DNA of 64,000 nucleotides from Usnea hakonensis (lineage: Eukaryota; Ascomycota; Lecanoromycetes; Lecanorales; Parmeliaceae), in the NCBI GenBank assembly GCA_013423325.1, contig BLJB01000030.1, positions 148,541 to 212,540 of the forward strand, given 5' to 3'. Positions 43,946-55,873 of the stretch are shown one piece after another. A program made the position numbers and the translations under genes. A model generated the notes under the pieces. That model was not told where the DNA came from. It did no database searches and saw only the letters and a program-made list of their open reading frames with translations. Every line of letters begins with the position of its first letter. Position 1 is the first letter of the stretch.

Positions 43946-45489
43946 TTTGGGAGAGAGGGTGGGGGGAGTGTTTGGGAGGTGCTAATGTCTTGAGATTGGT
44001 TGATGTTGGATGAGAAAACGAACACTGAGAGGGCGGCTAGGAGGCTATATGGGAAGCCTTCATCGATTGCGAGGACCTACTTATATTCTCAAAGAAAGTC
44101 GAGGCAAGGTATGGGATGAGCTGAGTACAGCCCGATTCCTTCATCTTGTTCGCTTATTGCTGCGCTTACGGCCTCACTTGAACGGAGCTGTGATTTCTTC
44201 GCTGACGATCACAGTGGTGCCTGGGGGACACTGTCGCATTACTTGTGTCTTCTGCTCTTGAGGCGAGACTTTAATTTCGGATGGAGATGGTGTTTTCCTC
44301 GGATCGCACGAAGCGCGTGTCTTTGCTGAAAGAATTGACTGAGCCGCGTTTAGGAGAAAGTTGCAATGCTAGCTGGCACCTCGCATATTCTGGGGGAAGC
44401 TCATCTCATTCATTCCATGATCATAACGCGACGATAATATAGGATAACATCTCACTCTTCTTGTTGAAACGTGATCACTCCAGAGGCTAGTGGGCAGTGG
44501 CAACGGAGGAGGATCTGAATCTGTAAGTGGAATCTTATATCATCCATTCCATGTGGCGCTACGACCTTGATGTCTTCTCTGCTGATTGTTTCCTCAATCT
44601 CTCTATTATTTGGCGCAACTTGAATTGATCAGGAGTCTTCAAGGCGGTGTGGGCGCAGCGTGCGGCGTATGGAGAAAACGAATGGGGCTCTGCGGGAAAT
44701 TTGTGTCACCTTCATAAATCTGAAGCTGACTTGTTCCAGGTTTTTGCCTATGAGTTTGGAAGACGAGATCTGTCTTGTAACCGTACATATGGGCTGAGCG
44801 TCTCACAAGAGAAAAATGGTGGAAGGATTCGGGGGCGATTCCTACAGCTGCGCCTGCTTACCCCCCGCTCGCTCGTTTCAGAATCCTTCCACAGCGCCAA
44901 CATTAAAGTCCAAAAATACACATTCAAGGCATCTTATCAGATCTTTTGAATACTGAGTTCTTGATTTGCCATGAACAATCTTGCTGAGATAAGATCTGAC
45001 ATGCAAATTGTACCGCTTATCAAAACGCCGGAGAATTTGCAGACTTTACATGTTGCTGATCCTGCGACGCGTACGCTGTTTATCGCAGACGCCATCAGAA
45101 CAAATGCCTTGTCATCAATGCGATTCACTTCCTGCATATTCTGCCTTGCTTAGAAGATTCTCTAGTAGTTACGTTGCAGGTTGCGTTGGGCGTGAGACAA
45201 GCCCCGTAAGCTGAGTCTAGGGCCAAAGAAATTCAGCTTTAGGGCACCGCCTCTCACTTGCCGCCTCTTCCTCGAATCCTTTGAGCCCAATTGTTTCTAA
45301 TTTGCGACCACGATGTTACTCATTCCTCGGACAGGCTGTCAAGATGCGAGATCGATTACAAGCCACGCTGTCCCTCAAGATCATGATATAAGGGTCCTTG
45401 TTCCTTGCATGAGCCTGCAGAACAAACAATTTAGCGCATAGCAAAAATCCCATATTCCAAGCATATTCAGGTACCAACAATCCCACACC
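43946..45489. other. Intergenic region between divergent genes
   Basis: The region lies between the GH128 gene (minus) and the gene at 45,490 (plus) and must hold both promoters. A perfect 12-base inverted repeat occurs at 44,819-44,830 and 44,881-44,892. No convincing coding frame is present. Confidence 0.5.
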
Positions 45490-46848
45490 ATGCATTACAT
45501 CAACGTCCACAACCAGTCCGATCACGACCAAACATTCGAAGTCCATGGCTTCAATAACAATCACACCATCGATGTCAAGCCGGGCGCGACGACCGTCTTT
45601 CCAGCACCAGATAGGACTTCTGGCGCGGTCATCGCGATCCACGATGGCTTTGAGGGAGAGCAAGCCGAGATTACAAAGGATGGCTTCATGGGGAATGATT
45701 TCATCGATGTGAGCAATATTGTCGGCGCCGGGGGCAACATGACGGTTCAACAAGTTGGGGAGCCCTCCACGCGCAAGGGAGACCCGCTGTTCATGCAGCA
45801 ATTGAATGCATCGTGGCATAGGGCTAGCGCTAGCACTAAAGCATCGTTGAAAGATTGTGTGCATGTGAATGAAAAAGGCGACGTTGTGAGGATAGGCGCC
45901 ATCAAGGATTATCCACAGCTGGAGAGGTTCGTGAGAGGATTCGCAGACGGCAAGACGTATATTGGTGTTGGTGCTTGGGGCGGTAGTCCTGGGGTTGGAA
46001 GTGACAATGCACAGGTTTGCCGTCCTCCTATTCTTTTTTTTTCTTGTGTCGGGAAGCTCACTTGAGCAATAGAGCTCCGCGGCGCAAGGCGACAAAGACA
46101 TCCTCATCACCTACTCGGATGGTGATGCCACCCCCGGTCACCCTCCTCAGATGGCCCACCGCCCAACACAAAAGCGCCTCGTCGCGCACACAACCGGCGA
46201 GCACAACCACGGCGGACCCGGCATAATCCTCTCCAACAAATCCAACAAATCCTGCACTTACTACTTCTACGACAACTTCTGGTAAGCTCTCCCCTTTCCC
46301 CTCCCCCCTCCCTCCCTTCTCCATCAAAAGAACTCCCCCAACCTAACACCCCAAACAGGAACGGCAACGGCACCGCCGGCGCAAACTTCACCCACCCCGA
46401 AAAAGCAACCACCCTCCACCCCACCACAACCACCTTCGTCCCCCTCCCCGCCTCCTTCAAAGGCCGCGTCCAGCGCGGCACCGCCCTCCCAGCCACCTGG
46501 GTCGAATTCCAACTCTCGGCCTCCAACGACCACGCCGCCCACGGCGACATCTCCCTCGAACAGGGCTGCGATGGCGCAGCCACCATCGCCTCGACGGATG
46601 GCTCGAACCGCAGTAATGGCTTTCATGAGGATGTGCTGAAGGATGCGCCGCATGCGGCGGTGGAGAAGAGGGTGGATGGGGAGATGGTGCTGGCTAGTAC
46701 GGTGGGGAATTGGATGAGGGGGCCGAATGAGGCGGCGGTGGAGTGGGAGAGGAAGGTGGTGGGGCAGGAGAGGGCGTATATTACGGGGGGGACGGGCGTG
46801 CCGGATGTGGCGAGCCATAATCAGGTTTTGGCGGTGGACTTTTATTAG
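45490..46848 (+). CDS. Conserved-looking protein of unknown function, three exons
   Basis: The exons are 45490-46014, 46073-46281 and 46359-46848, giving 407 residues. Intron 1 has GTTTGC and CAATAG with a pyrimidine run. Intron 2 has GTAAGC, branch CTAAC and AACAG. Reading frames join cleanly. The N-terminal ~100 residues (MHYINVHNQSDHDQTFEVHG onward) look like a beta-rich domain. A helical segment around residues 105-145 (SLKDCVHVNEKGDVVRIGAI) follows, then GKTYIGVGAWGGSPG. The second half contains EHNHGGPGIILSNKSNKSCT and a beta-rich region. There is no signal peptide and no membrane segment. The start codon lies in a good context and the first domain begins directly. I do not recognise the family. 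Splice assignments are well supported; function is open. Confidence 0.8.
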
Positions 46849-48251
46849 GTGGTGGTGGTGGTGGAGGAGGAGGTGGAGGAGGAGGTGGAGGTGGAGGTGG
46901 AGGTGGTGGTGGAGAAAGGATGACGGGTTAGGGTTGTGGGGTTTCGGCGCTTTTTTGGCGGCGGTCGGGTGTGTGGGGCTGGCTGGGGGAGTTTGGTAAT
47001 TAGCTTTGGAGCTGGTAGATTGTCTGTGTGGATTGCTGGAAAGGCGCCGTGGCTGGAATGTCATTTTGTCGGCTGCGTGCGTGGGGAGGGTGTTTGCTAA
47101 AGGATTGAGAGAGTATGTGATGTCTTGCCTGCGATATGTGTTCAGAGTGATACTATCTATGACGCAAGATCGATCTAGCACTCACTTAGAATGGAAATTG
47201 GTAGATAAATTTTATGGCTGTGGATCAAGCAGAATCCACCCCCATTCCCCATCCCATTTTGGAACTAGAAATCATATCCCCCCCTCCCTTTCTCCCCCCC
47301 ATCACCCCTCCCCAACACCCCCTCGCCCCAACACCCCTCCCCCTCCTTTCCCCCCGTTCAGAAAACGCCCTCAAGATAAAGAACCTCCCATTTCCCCCCA
47401 TCCTTATTCCCCACTATTCCTACGGTGGAAGGAAGGGAAGATGGAGTATGTAGTATGGAGTATGTAGCGCTTATCACAATGGGGTTGGGAGGGGTTGGGA
47501 GGGTGGAGGGGGGAAGGGGGAGTGTTGGGGTTTTGGGTTTTGGGGAGGGTGGGATGGGTTTTGGTTTTGGGGAAGGGGGAGGAAGGGGGAGAGGGGTAGA
47601 GGGGGGGGGGGNNNNNNNNNNNNNNNNNNNNNNNTGGGGGGGGGAGGGGGGGGGGGGGGGGGGGGGGGGGTGGTTGGTGATTAGTGAGTGCTGATGCTGA
47701 ATGGTAATGGTGGCTTGTAAGGTAGGCTATGGGAGATAGGAGGGATGGTGGGGGAAGAGGGGGATGGGGTTGGGGGATGGGGGGATGGGGGGATGGGTGA
47801 TGGGAGGGGGGAAGGATGGGGTAGTGGGGAAGGGGGAGAGGGGATGGGGGAAGGAGCGGAGAGGGATGGGGGATGGGAGATCTGTGTGTATTTGTGTTGA
47901 TGGGGGGAACGGAGGGGGGGGAGGGATGGATTGATTGAAGAGGGGTTGAAGGGAGGGGGTTGGGGTTGGTTGACTGTATTTAAGGGTGAGGGGGGGGGGG
48001 AAGGTGTACAACCGAAGGACACTCGTCGTAACCAACTATTTTATTGAAGGGACAGTCATCGCGTAAACATGTTGTATTAGCTATTCTATTAAATTAAGAA
48101 GAAGCCCTCGCTATACTTGACTGAGCTTGTACACATTTGACCTCGTTTTTTTTCCCCTCGGACACGATAATCTTCTGTTTCTCGCACAACGGCAACTTTT
48201 CCGACCGAAAACACCCAAAGAATGCAGTCTGATCACACTGTTGTCGACCCA
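46849..48251. other. GGT/GGA run, C-rich then G-rich block, and a 23-N assembly gap
   Basis: A GGT/GGA run (46,850-46,912) follows the stop codon. Bases 47,230-47,410 are strongly C-rich on this strand, while 47,460-48,000 are strongly G-rich, with runs of more than ten G. An N gap lies at 47,612-47,634. The two tracts are roughly complementary and could form hairpins or G-quadruplexes. Open frames here are composition artefacts. Bases 48,010-48,251 are the 3' flank of the next gene. Confidence 0.7.
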
Positions 48252-49121
48252 CTAAGGCCCGCCGCCGGTTGTTGTAAGAGTGCCGGAGGTTACGGTGACA
48301 ACGGCAGGCGCTGTTGTGGCAGGTGCTGTTGTGGCTGGGACGGTCGTGGCTGGGACCGTCACTGAAAGGGGACCGATCGACGAGGCGATGGACTGGGTGG
48401 GCAGAGACAAGGTGGGCAGAGACACGATGATGGGGATGCTGAGTGAGAGACTGCTGCTGCTGGACAAGGAACTGCGGCTCGAGGTGGAGCTGGGCGAAGA
48501 GGTGCTTAAACTGCTGCTGCTGGAGCTGGAGCTGCTGGACGAGGAGGAACTGCTAGAGCTCGAGCTTGATGAGGAGCTGCTGCTGGAACTGCTGGACGAG
48601 GTTATGGAGCTGGAGCTTGCGCTGGAACTTGGCAAAGTGAGGAGTGTGCTGGTTGGAGGAAGGCCGAGAACGCTGCTGGACGAGATGATGGGCGCAACGA
48701 CGCCGCCGCCGCCGCCAGTGCACGGGCCATTGCAAGCAACAATGGCGCCATTGACACACTGAGTACCGGCTGCGGTGGGACCGAAGGAAATCAGACCCCC
48801 TTGGTCACATCTGAAGAAGGTGAGGCCATCCTGCGAGCACACGAGCTGACCGTCTGGAGCGCAGTTGCCGTAGTTTAGGGCGCGGATTCTTTGCTGATCC
48901 GTGTCGCAGTAGGTTCCTTGGGCGACTGAGCCAAAGTAATAGTACTGTGTTCCGGTGCTGGATGGGACGCAGAGGGAGAATGTGCTGGGGGTGTTGCAGT
49001 AGATGCCATAAGCGCCGCAGCCGGTCACGCCGGTGACGGAGCGGGCTGGGGCGGGGGCAGGGCTTGCGCAGGTGAGGCCAAGGACGGCGGCAAGGCCGAT
49101 GGAAAGAGCTGTGTACTGCAT
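48252..49121 (-). CDS. Secreted cysteine-rich, serine-rich protein
   Basis: The ATG at 49,121 opens a 289-residue protein with a typical signal peptide (MQYTALSIGLAAVLGL, cleavage likely after CAS). A region with about ten cysteines follows (~residues 33-135), including TQYYYFGSVAQGTYCDTD and GQLVCSQDGLTFFRCDQGG. Its spacing resembles small chitin-binding modules such as CBM19. A glycine run, a serine homopolymer of about 30 residues and a Thr/Pro/Ala/Val tail follow. There is no hydrophobic C-terminal segment, so a GPI anchor is not evident unless an unseen exon exists. The frame is open further upstream, but the signal peptide decides the start. Location outside the cell or in the wall is inferred; chitin binding is a guess from the cysteine pattern. 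Confidence 0.8.
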   Translation of the reverse strand: MQYTALSIGLAAVLGLTCASPAPAPARSVTGVTGCGAYGIYCNTPSTFSLCVPSSTGTQYYYFGSVAQGTYCDTDQQRIRALNYGNCAPDGQLVCSQDGLTFFRCDQGGLISFGPTAAGTQCVNGAIVACNGPCTGGGGGVVAPIISSSSVLGLPPTSTLLTLPSSSASSSSITSSSSSSSSSSSSSSSSSSSSSSSSSSSSSSLSTSSPSSTSSRSSLSSSSSLSLSIPIIVSLPTLSLPTQSIASSIGPLSVTVPATTVPATTAPATTAPAVVTVTSGTLTTTGGGP

Positions 49122-49274
49122 AGCGATTGAGGATATATTTTTGGATGGGTATCTGGAGGATGAGGGCTGGTGAGAAAGATGAACCGTTTTCTGGTCGAAA
49201 AGCTGTTCGGCCTTGAAGAGAACGAGCGTCGGTGAGAAAGAAGATGGATTGACGAAGTTGAGCAAAAGAGGGTT

Positions 49275-49283
49275 CTTATATAT
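49275..49283 (-). promoter_or_regulatory. TATA box of the secreted-protein gene
   Basis: Read on the minus strand the sequence is gatatataag, about 155 bases upstream of the start codon at 49,121. Position and sequence fit a core promoter. Confidence 0.55.
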
Positions 49284-51141
49284 CGAGGTAAGATGAGTGG
49301 CGGATGTTTGGGACTTTGCAGAGGTCGAAACCTAGACGATGGGGCGACAAGAGTGGAGTCTTAAGCCATTGTCTCTCGGAGCCTGGTCATTGCTAGCACT
49401 TGGAAGCAATCTTCCACAGGTTCAATGGCTTGAGAAAGACACTGACATATATCGGATTTAGGACGTCCGGGCACAAACAGATGAGGGTTTAGACTTTGAC
49501 TCATAAGCCGCTTATTGTTGCCATAACCTAACGTTGACAAGCCACCATGTCCGTAGTACCAAGCCTTTGGCCGAGGGACACCAATGTGGCTGGCGCAAAG
49601 TGTCAAACCTTGAGTACCCGCTACAACGGCTGGCTTGATGAGGATTGAAGATCGAACTGTATCAAAAAGTTGCGGCGTCGCGTCGAGACTGGTCTGAGGT
49701 TTCGACCAACCTTCCGGCGATGAAAGATTTTGGCAGCTCCACCGTGGTCTGCACGATTCTTTCCGATAGGACATTGGAATCTATCTCAAGGATTCGACAC
49801 TACGCCTTGACAGCCTGTACTTCGTTTTTGGGGCATCCACAGTGGGCACCACGACGCTATAAGCTGTTCAATGTAAAGAGAGTTTGCACCGACAACGCCT
49901 TGATAGCGAAGCTACTCAAGAGTCGCAGCTTACCTTGAAGATAATCAAACCATGATTTCAAGAAACTTATGTGACTTGCTGAATCACCAGATGCACGCCA
50001 AACATCTATCACTGACCACAAATTGACGTTCTCATGAGAAAGGTACCCTGAGGAAGTGATGACGCTCAATTCTTAATTCGGTACTGTTTGGTCTGCTTGT
50101 CCAAGTCAAGCCACTACAGTATCCCAAAAGCCAGTCCGCGATCTCTCGGCGAATGTCTCTCGTCCCACGAGAGTCATCTTCTAGGATCCCAAGGATACCC
50201 TTAGAGACATTCGTTATGGAATGGTCATTCATGGTGGGAGAGATGAAATGGTGGAGGAGAAATTTCAGCGCAGAGCTATTTTATTTTGCCTTAGGTAGTT
50301 TACCGTACCTTACTCTAGTGTATTTACTAGCGTCTTGGCAAGTAGTCTCCTCAAGTATCAAATTGCATTCGAATTTGAACTACGATGCTTTCAGGAGATG
50401 GAGTCATAGGATATGGGTAGCGCATATTGTAACGCAAGTCCAAGGGTTTTGTAACATGATAAAGCTATTACTGTGAACCACGCTCGAAGTGAAATGATCT
50501 CTGTGCCGAAACGACCATTAGGTACGAGAGTACCGAGACTATTGGATTGACGTTGGTGGAAGGTGAGTGCTATGAAATTCTAAGCTTTCCGCTGATAAAG
50601 AGAGATTAGGAATGACTACTCAGGATATGGTCTGAGAAGGTGCCCGATGAAGAGATCGAAGGCGGGCAAGATTTTTGCTTCCTGACGGGTGAATCTAGAG
50701 TGTGGTTGACGATTTTTCACTCGTCCCATGGCCTTTCCCCAATGATTTGATACGCATCCACGCCTTGTTGGGGGTCCGCCACTTCAGCGTTTACCGTTGG
50801 TGAAGAAGAGACTGACTGAACACGGCTCGAACAGTCTACCGTCTTCATCGGTGAATCTAGCATCAAAGCCTCCAGCAGTAGGCCTCCGAGTAGCTTGGTT
50901 CTATCTTAAAAGAAAGCTGGGAGCCGTATTGCGGATAGAGATGTTCCATGCACCCTATAAAGCCCCTGGATTTTATACTTATAACGAATGGCTGTCTCGT
51001 TCAGTGCGCGTAAGGTACTGCGACTTGATGAACTATAGCGTGTAGCGACGCTGATACCGGCCATGTTTATTATATCGCGAGGCGGTGCAAATCAGGTCAG
51101 CCCAACCAAGATTTTCATAGCCATAGTATGTGATGCTAGGC
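49284..51141. other. Stretch without a firm gene; minus-strand fragments at 49.36-50.23 kb
   Basis: Minus-strand frames at 50,032-50,232 (VSKGILGILEDDSRGTRDIR), 49,857-50,069 (SHISFLKSWFDYLQGKLRLL) and 49,361-49,774 (KAWYYGHGGLSTLGYGN) have protein-like composition. They could be pieces of one decayed or heavily spliced gene. I could not join them and recognise no family. Bases 50,480-51,141 hold nothing I can name. Confidence 0.3.
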
Positions 51142-52643
51142 TTAAGGCTCCTGCGGGATACTTTCTGGAATAGCTTTGCTCTGCCCAGCTTTGCTCTGCC
51201 CAGCTCTGCTCTTCCCAAACTTGCTCATCGTAGCCTTACGCATAGCGGCTTTGCTCAGGACAGTCTTGAATTTGCCGATCATTCCAGCTTGCGGAACAGG
51301 AGGTTCGGTGGCCACTTTCTCTACCTGATATTTCGACTCCGTCCATTCTGGGTACTCGGTATCTTGTTTCTCTTCAGAAGAGATTGTTTCGGGTGCCTTT
51401 ATGCTCCAAGTCTTTTCTGGGACTGTACCAGTCTGAGCCGCGGCGAGAGCGGATTCCAGCAGATCAATGGCCCCTAGAATGAAACTAGGGTTGTCGGCTT
51501 CGTCGAGTATGGCCTGCTCTAGCTTTTCCCGGGCTGTAAGTAGAGTTTGGGTGGTGTGATGTCCATCGGTATGGTTGCCGTCCATCCAATCGTAAGCCTT
51601 CTGCATCATTTTTCTTGCGTCTCTCAGCCGCATCCAGTACGCATCGACGTTGGCCGGGTAATCCGTTTTCTCTAGCGGGATCTGCAATTCATACGGTGCG
51701 CTTTCCAACCTATCCAACCATTTCTGCATAGCCTCAGGCTTCTTATCTTTCAGGCCGGCGAAGTGGACCAGCATATCCCCATCCTGCACCGGAGGCAAAA
51801 TACCGTGAGAATCTTCAAACCCGTTGAACCATTCAATCGGCTGATATAAAACATGCTCGGGATAGCCAATCTTTTTGAGCACCCACTTGAACGCTGCCTG
51901 CTCTGCGTTGTAACCAAGTTGCACATCTGGCTGTAGGTCGGGAAGTGCGGAGACTTCTGTCAGCAACTTGACACTCCATTCATTTACGCGAATGAAAAAG
52001 ACGCCGGCATTGAAGCCGCTTCCGCCTCCCCAATCTCGTGTGCCGAGGAAGTAGACGTTGGAGAAGTCGGGAGGGGGCAGGAAGAGTGTCCAGGGGACGT
52101 TGGGATTCAAGATAATGGTATCCGAATCGAAAAACCTAGGTTTCAAGTCAGCGTCGGAGTTGTGCTGCAGCAGTGGTAGCTCGATTCTCACACAAGCCAT
52201 TCTGCGCGCTCGTCCGCTGGCTTGGCCATCTCAGCAATGGTGATGGACAGTATATATAACGGCTTGTTGAAAAGCAAGTCCATCCACTTCTCCTTTCCCA
52301 TGACAACTTCACGCAAGATATGAGTTGGGTATCCCCATCTTTTGCCGTAATCCAGATGAGTGGCCATGCATCGCTCGTTAATGGCCTTTTTTGTTCCATT
52401 GTTCGCGCTGTAGACCCGCATGCTCACTTGGCGGATTTTGGGTCTTAGCGTGTCTGGTAGTTGGTGGTTGCCTGCAGATGTGACATGGTTGAGAGCGCCG
52501 GGAAGGATACTGGAACAAGTTCCTCCTACATTTTGACATCTGTATGCTAGATGGAGGACTTGAGGATGGAAAAGTCCGAGATGAATAACCGTGAAGAGGA
52601 GGAGTGCGACGAATACCAATGTTGGGGGCGGTGAAAACATCAT
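51142..52643 (-). CDS. GT34 family glycosyltransferase (MNN10/GMA12 type)
   Basis: The exons are 52643-52192 and 52135-51142, giving 481 residues. The 56-nt intron has GTGAGA, branch CTGAC and CCTAG, and its removal restores the diagnostic motif. An N-terminal membrane anchor (TLVFVALLLFTVIHLGLF, ~8-25) indicates a type II Golgi protein. A GT34 catalytic domain follows: DYGKRWGYPTHILRE, then the DxD metal/nucleotide-sugar site FFDSDTIILNPN (~152-163), GGGSGFNAGVFFIRVNEW, and QLGYNAEQAAFKWVL. Family members add galactose or alpha-1,6-mannose to N-glycans or mannan backbones. The last ~130 residues extend beyond the domain and end in AGQSKAGQSKA-type repeats. The ATG at 52,643 precedes the membrane anchor by a few residues. 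Confidence 0.88.
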
Positions 52644-53569
52644 CCTGCGCAAAGACCTTTCAACGATACACTAGGAGACCAAAACCGAAGATGGCTGATC
52701 TGCTGTAACATCGGCGGGCATGTTTAGCGCTAGCGAGATTCACATTCCACGCTCCCTCACGTGGCATGTACTTTACATTCCTGAGTCTTTAAACATCTGC
52801 TTTCAATATTTTGGGAAACAATTCCAGTCCTCGTTCTTTTGGATGATACCTGAACGCATCTTATTAGAGCCAGTCTTTTGTCGAGACCAGCAAGCGTACC
52901 ACGAATGTCATGATCAGTTCGAAGGGCGGGACAGTCTATGAGCATACGTTATATAGGCTAACCACTGATTTAGGGCCAGGTTCGGGCCCAAGTATTATTT
53001 TAATCTTATCGACGGAAAATACCGACGGCAGAGACGAAGTATATGGCTTGATGAGACTATAATGACTGAGAGATAAGGTGTCTCACCTAGCTATCGCGCA
53101 TACTAGGCAGTCTTCTTCCATTGCCACCTCACTAATGTTGGCACTAATATTGTGCCGGACTTGAGAGAAACTTGGCTCATCGCTTTCGCTTCTTTGACGA
53201 TATAGCTGAGTCTTGATGTCTTCTCAATTCCCTAATATGCTTTTAAGACTGCACTTTTAACACTCCGCTTTTGAGGTCATCGCGGGTTGCATCCTAGAGC
53301 GGACATATTCAACAACAAAACAAAATGCATAGGTACAGTCTTGGACGTTGAGAAGCCTGCGTCCAGTGCTGGCAGGTGTGATCACTGTTACCAACGTGAT
53401 GAATATTCTTAGGGTATAAAGTGGCCAAGGACTGGAAGATTTGGATTAAACGATGAGGCTATGGGGTCTCGAGCGCTAAGATCGCTCACATCTTGATCGC
53501 TGGTAAAAGTCTTAGACTGGCTAGCGAGTATCTAAGGCTTTTCACTGCTGCAGTTGATATTCCGTTCAT
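52644..53569. other. Intergenic region between two minus-strand genes
   Basis: This is presumably the GT34 promoter plus the 3' flank of the transcription factor gene. I see no coding frame or RNA. No canonical TATA box is evident near 52,650-52,800. Confidence 0.45.
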
Positions 53570-55873
53570 CTATGAATTCTCCGTCACTTCCGGCCAGGCA
53601 AGCAGTGGATGATCCTCCAAATTTGTCCAAAACTCCATATTCAGATTGTTGTTCAGCCATATTTGCTCATCAAATTCGACTTCCATAGCCGTATCCGCGG
53701 CAGCAGCGGGCTCGGCATGCTCATACTCGCTCTGATTGTGTTCAGGCGATAACACTGTGTCCAGTATCGCTTGAAGCATCTTTTTGGCTTGTCCACAAAT
53801 GACAAAGTTGCCATTTGTTGGCCGCACGACGAACTCAATCGTTGAGATGAGATTGCTGAGGCTCTGGATGATATCGGAGCGTGGGAAATCGTGAGTCATC
53901 TGTTGCTTATTGCGCGAATGATGTAAAAGCTCTAGCGCAAGGACTCCTGCTGGCGGAAGACCATATAAAGCAATCTATATGGCATTAGTCTTTTGAAAAC
54001 CCGAGGTGAAATGTTGATGCTTGCCAGCCAGGGTAGATCATTGGTGTACGATCCCAGATGGTGGCGATTGCCAGTCAGTGTTAGCAGGCTTGATAGCAAG
54101 GACTTTGACACAGCGACAAGCTCCGCCGGTGGCACCCGACATCGCTTGACAAGGGTTCTCTCTATCAAGAACTCATTATATACGAAATCGAGGTGTTTAG
54201 AAAGTTGTGCATAATTTTCAGCGGCCTTGCGCTCCAACACCCAACGATCTGACCGATCTCTGAGCTTGAAAGGTAAAGACTCTTCGGACTCCCGTAGGCG
54301 TTTCTTGGTTTTCCTGTGATACTAATCAGTCGCTGACATTGCTGCTGTGGCGTTTTATTACCGAGCTCGTTCGTCCAAATTATCTGTACATGCACCGAGT
54401 GAGAGTTCTAGCACCTCTTCTCGGAACTTTGCGCTGACGATGGAGACTCGAAGCCACGCTGCAGCGCCCATGGCTGTGTTTGAGTTCCAGCCTTCGTGGT
54501 CTAGGTCATTCAAAACACTGGTAAGAGCCTCGCCTTGCAATCCTAGTTGAAAATGCTCCAAGTCTAGAGGTAACCGACACGAGCAAAATTTACCATTCAT
54601 CATCGGGGGTCTTCCAAAAAAAGTTGCAAAGGTCTTGTCATTCGTGTAGGCAGACCAGAACAGCTTCCTGTGGAGCTCTGCAAGAAAGAAGGGAAGATCA
54701 GGTTTGGGTTCTTGATGCAATCCTAGAGCAAAGAGTGCGGTTGTGAGATCTGTTCATCAAATTAACCGCAAAAGAGCTAGGCCATGGAATGTTGTGGCCT
54801 ACCTCCTAGTTTACGCCAACAATGAAAGTCTAAAAAGTGTGAGAGCATTCGGGCACAATCTCGGTCTCTACTTGCTCACCTGCATCTCCGTAAACCTGGG
54901 TGTGAAGGATAAAGTTTGCCATGATAAGGGTAACGCCGGTATCTTTTAGATGGCCATACTGCTCACAGAATGTAATACATTGATCGGCCGCTCGCAATAG
55001 ACGTTGCGCGAGGTCCTTCCAATTTGGTTCTGGGTGAGATTCCTCGTATGTGTTGACTTCGTCCATTAGAACAGCGCTTAGCCCCAGTGCGCTGAGCATA
55101 AGCCCTACAGTCTCCCAGCAAAGATTTTCACCCATCAAAAAGGACGGATACTCTCGCAGACTCATGTTGGCATCCAGTAAACATGGAGTAGAAGTTCGAG
55201 TAAAAACATTGTGCGACAAGGTGTTCAGGCACCATGGTTGGCCATGGCTATCTTTAAGGGTGGAAGGAATGAGGGCAATGCAGTCACTAATGTAGTGAGT
55301 ATAGTCAGACAAACACATCGCGTCCCGGCGGTTCAGAATTGACTTGTATTTTGACACATGTGCTAAGAGTGATAAGACTTCAGCTCCTTCTTTTATCTTG
55401 CCAGAGTCCCAACTCGGCAGTACGGGCGACTTCCAACCGCGAACATTTATTTGGCTGCTCAGTTTGCCATCTTCCTTGCTCAAGTGGCTCTGGCCTTCTG
55501 TAAAGACTGCTGAGTAGCTTGTCGGCCCAAGAAAGCCTGGAACAGGAGGCGAAGAGTCCGGCACTTTGTCTTCTAGTAGGGACGCCGATGTATAGAAGTC
55601 GTGTGATGAAGCAGAAGCTGTAGATAGCCGATGAAGGTTCTGTTCGTCTTGCAGGGATTGACTCGCAATGGTCGATGATGGACTGGGCCGCTGGCCGCTG
55701 GTCATAGGAGCAGGATGGTAGACGCAACTTTCAGGGACTCGCCGGCGTCGACATCGACCACAAATTGGCCTGATATGGTCGCACGAGAGCTTCGACTTCC
55801 TGCATGGCTCACAAGAGGATTTTTTGCCGTTGCGCCGAAGATGGGCGGCCGACACGTCAGCGCGATCGGCCAT
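53570..55873 (-). CDS. Zn2Cys6 fungal transcription factor
   Basis: The five exons are 55873-54880, 54829-54803, 54749-54362, 54313-54025 and 53974-53570, giving 700 residues. A Zn2Cys6 cluster sits at residues 21-50 (CEPCRKSKLSCDHIRPICGR, completed by two further cysteines). It is followed by the fungal-specific regulatory domain: RKLGDLTTALFALGLHQEP, then ELHRKLFWSAYTNDK and FFGRPPM, and later LYGLPPAGVLALELLHHS. Exon 2 is only 27 nt. Intron 4 begins GCAAGC rather than GT and has a perfect GACTAAT branch; splicing it there restores the family motif. The ATG at 55,873 is the first one close to the cluster; the frame is open further upstream. It probably binds CGG-type sites. No target can be inferred from the neighbours. 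Confidence 0.87.

Noticed and set aside
43517..43993. Plus-strand frame of 158 residues over the GH128 gene
   Set aside because: It is antisense to a gene with clear catalytic motifs and owes its openness to GC-biased codon use.
45316..46110. Minus-strand frame of 264 residues opposite the three-exon gene
   Set aside because: The plus-strand model has matching splice sites and continuous frames. The minus frame crosses an intron of that gene and has no recognised domain.
46324..47181. Minus-strand frame of 285 residues
   Set aside because: It overlaps the last exon of the gene at 45,490 and the GGT/GGA run. The product is histidine/proline-rich low complexity.
47425..48035. Gly- or Pro-rich frames in the G-tract block
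   Set aside because: They are composition artefacts across an N gap.
48280..48762. Plus-strand Leu/Glu-rich frame of 160 residues
   Set aside because: It is the complement of the serine run in the secreted-protein gene.
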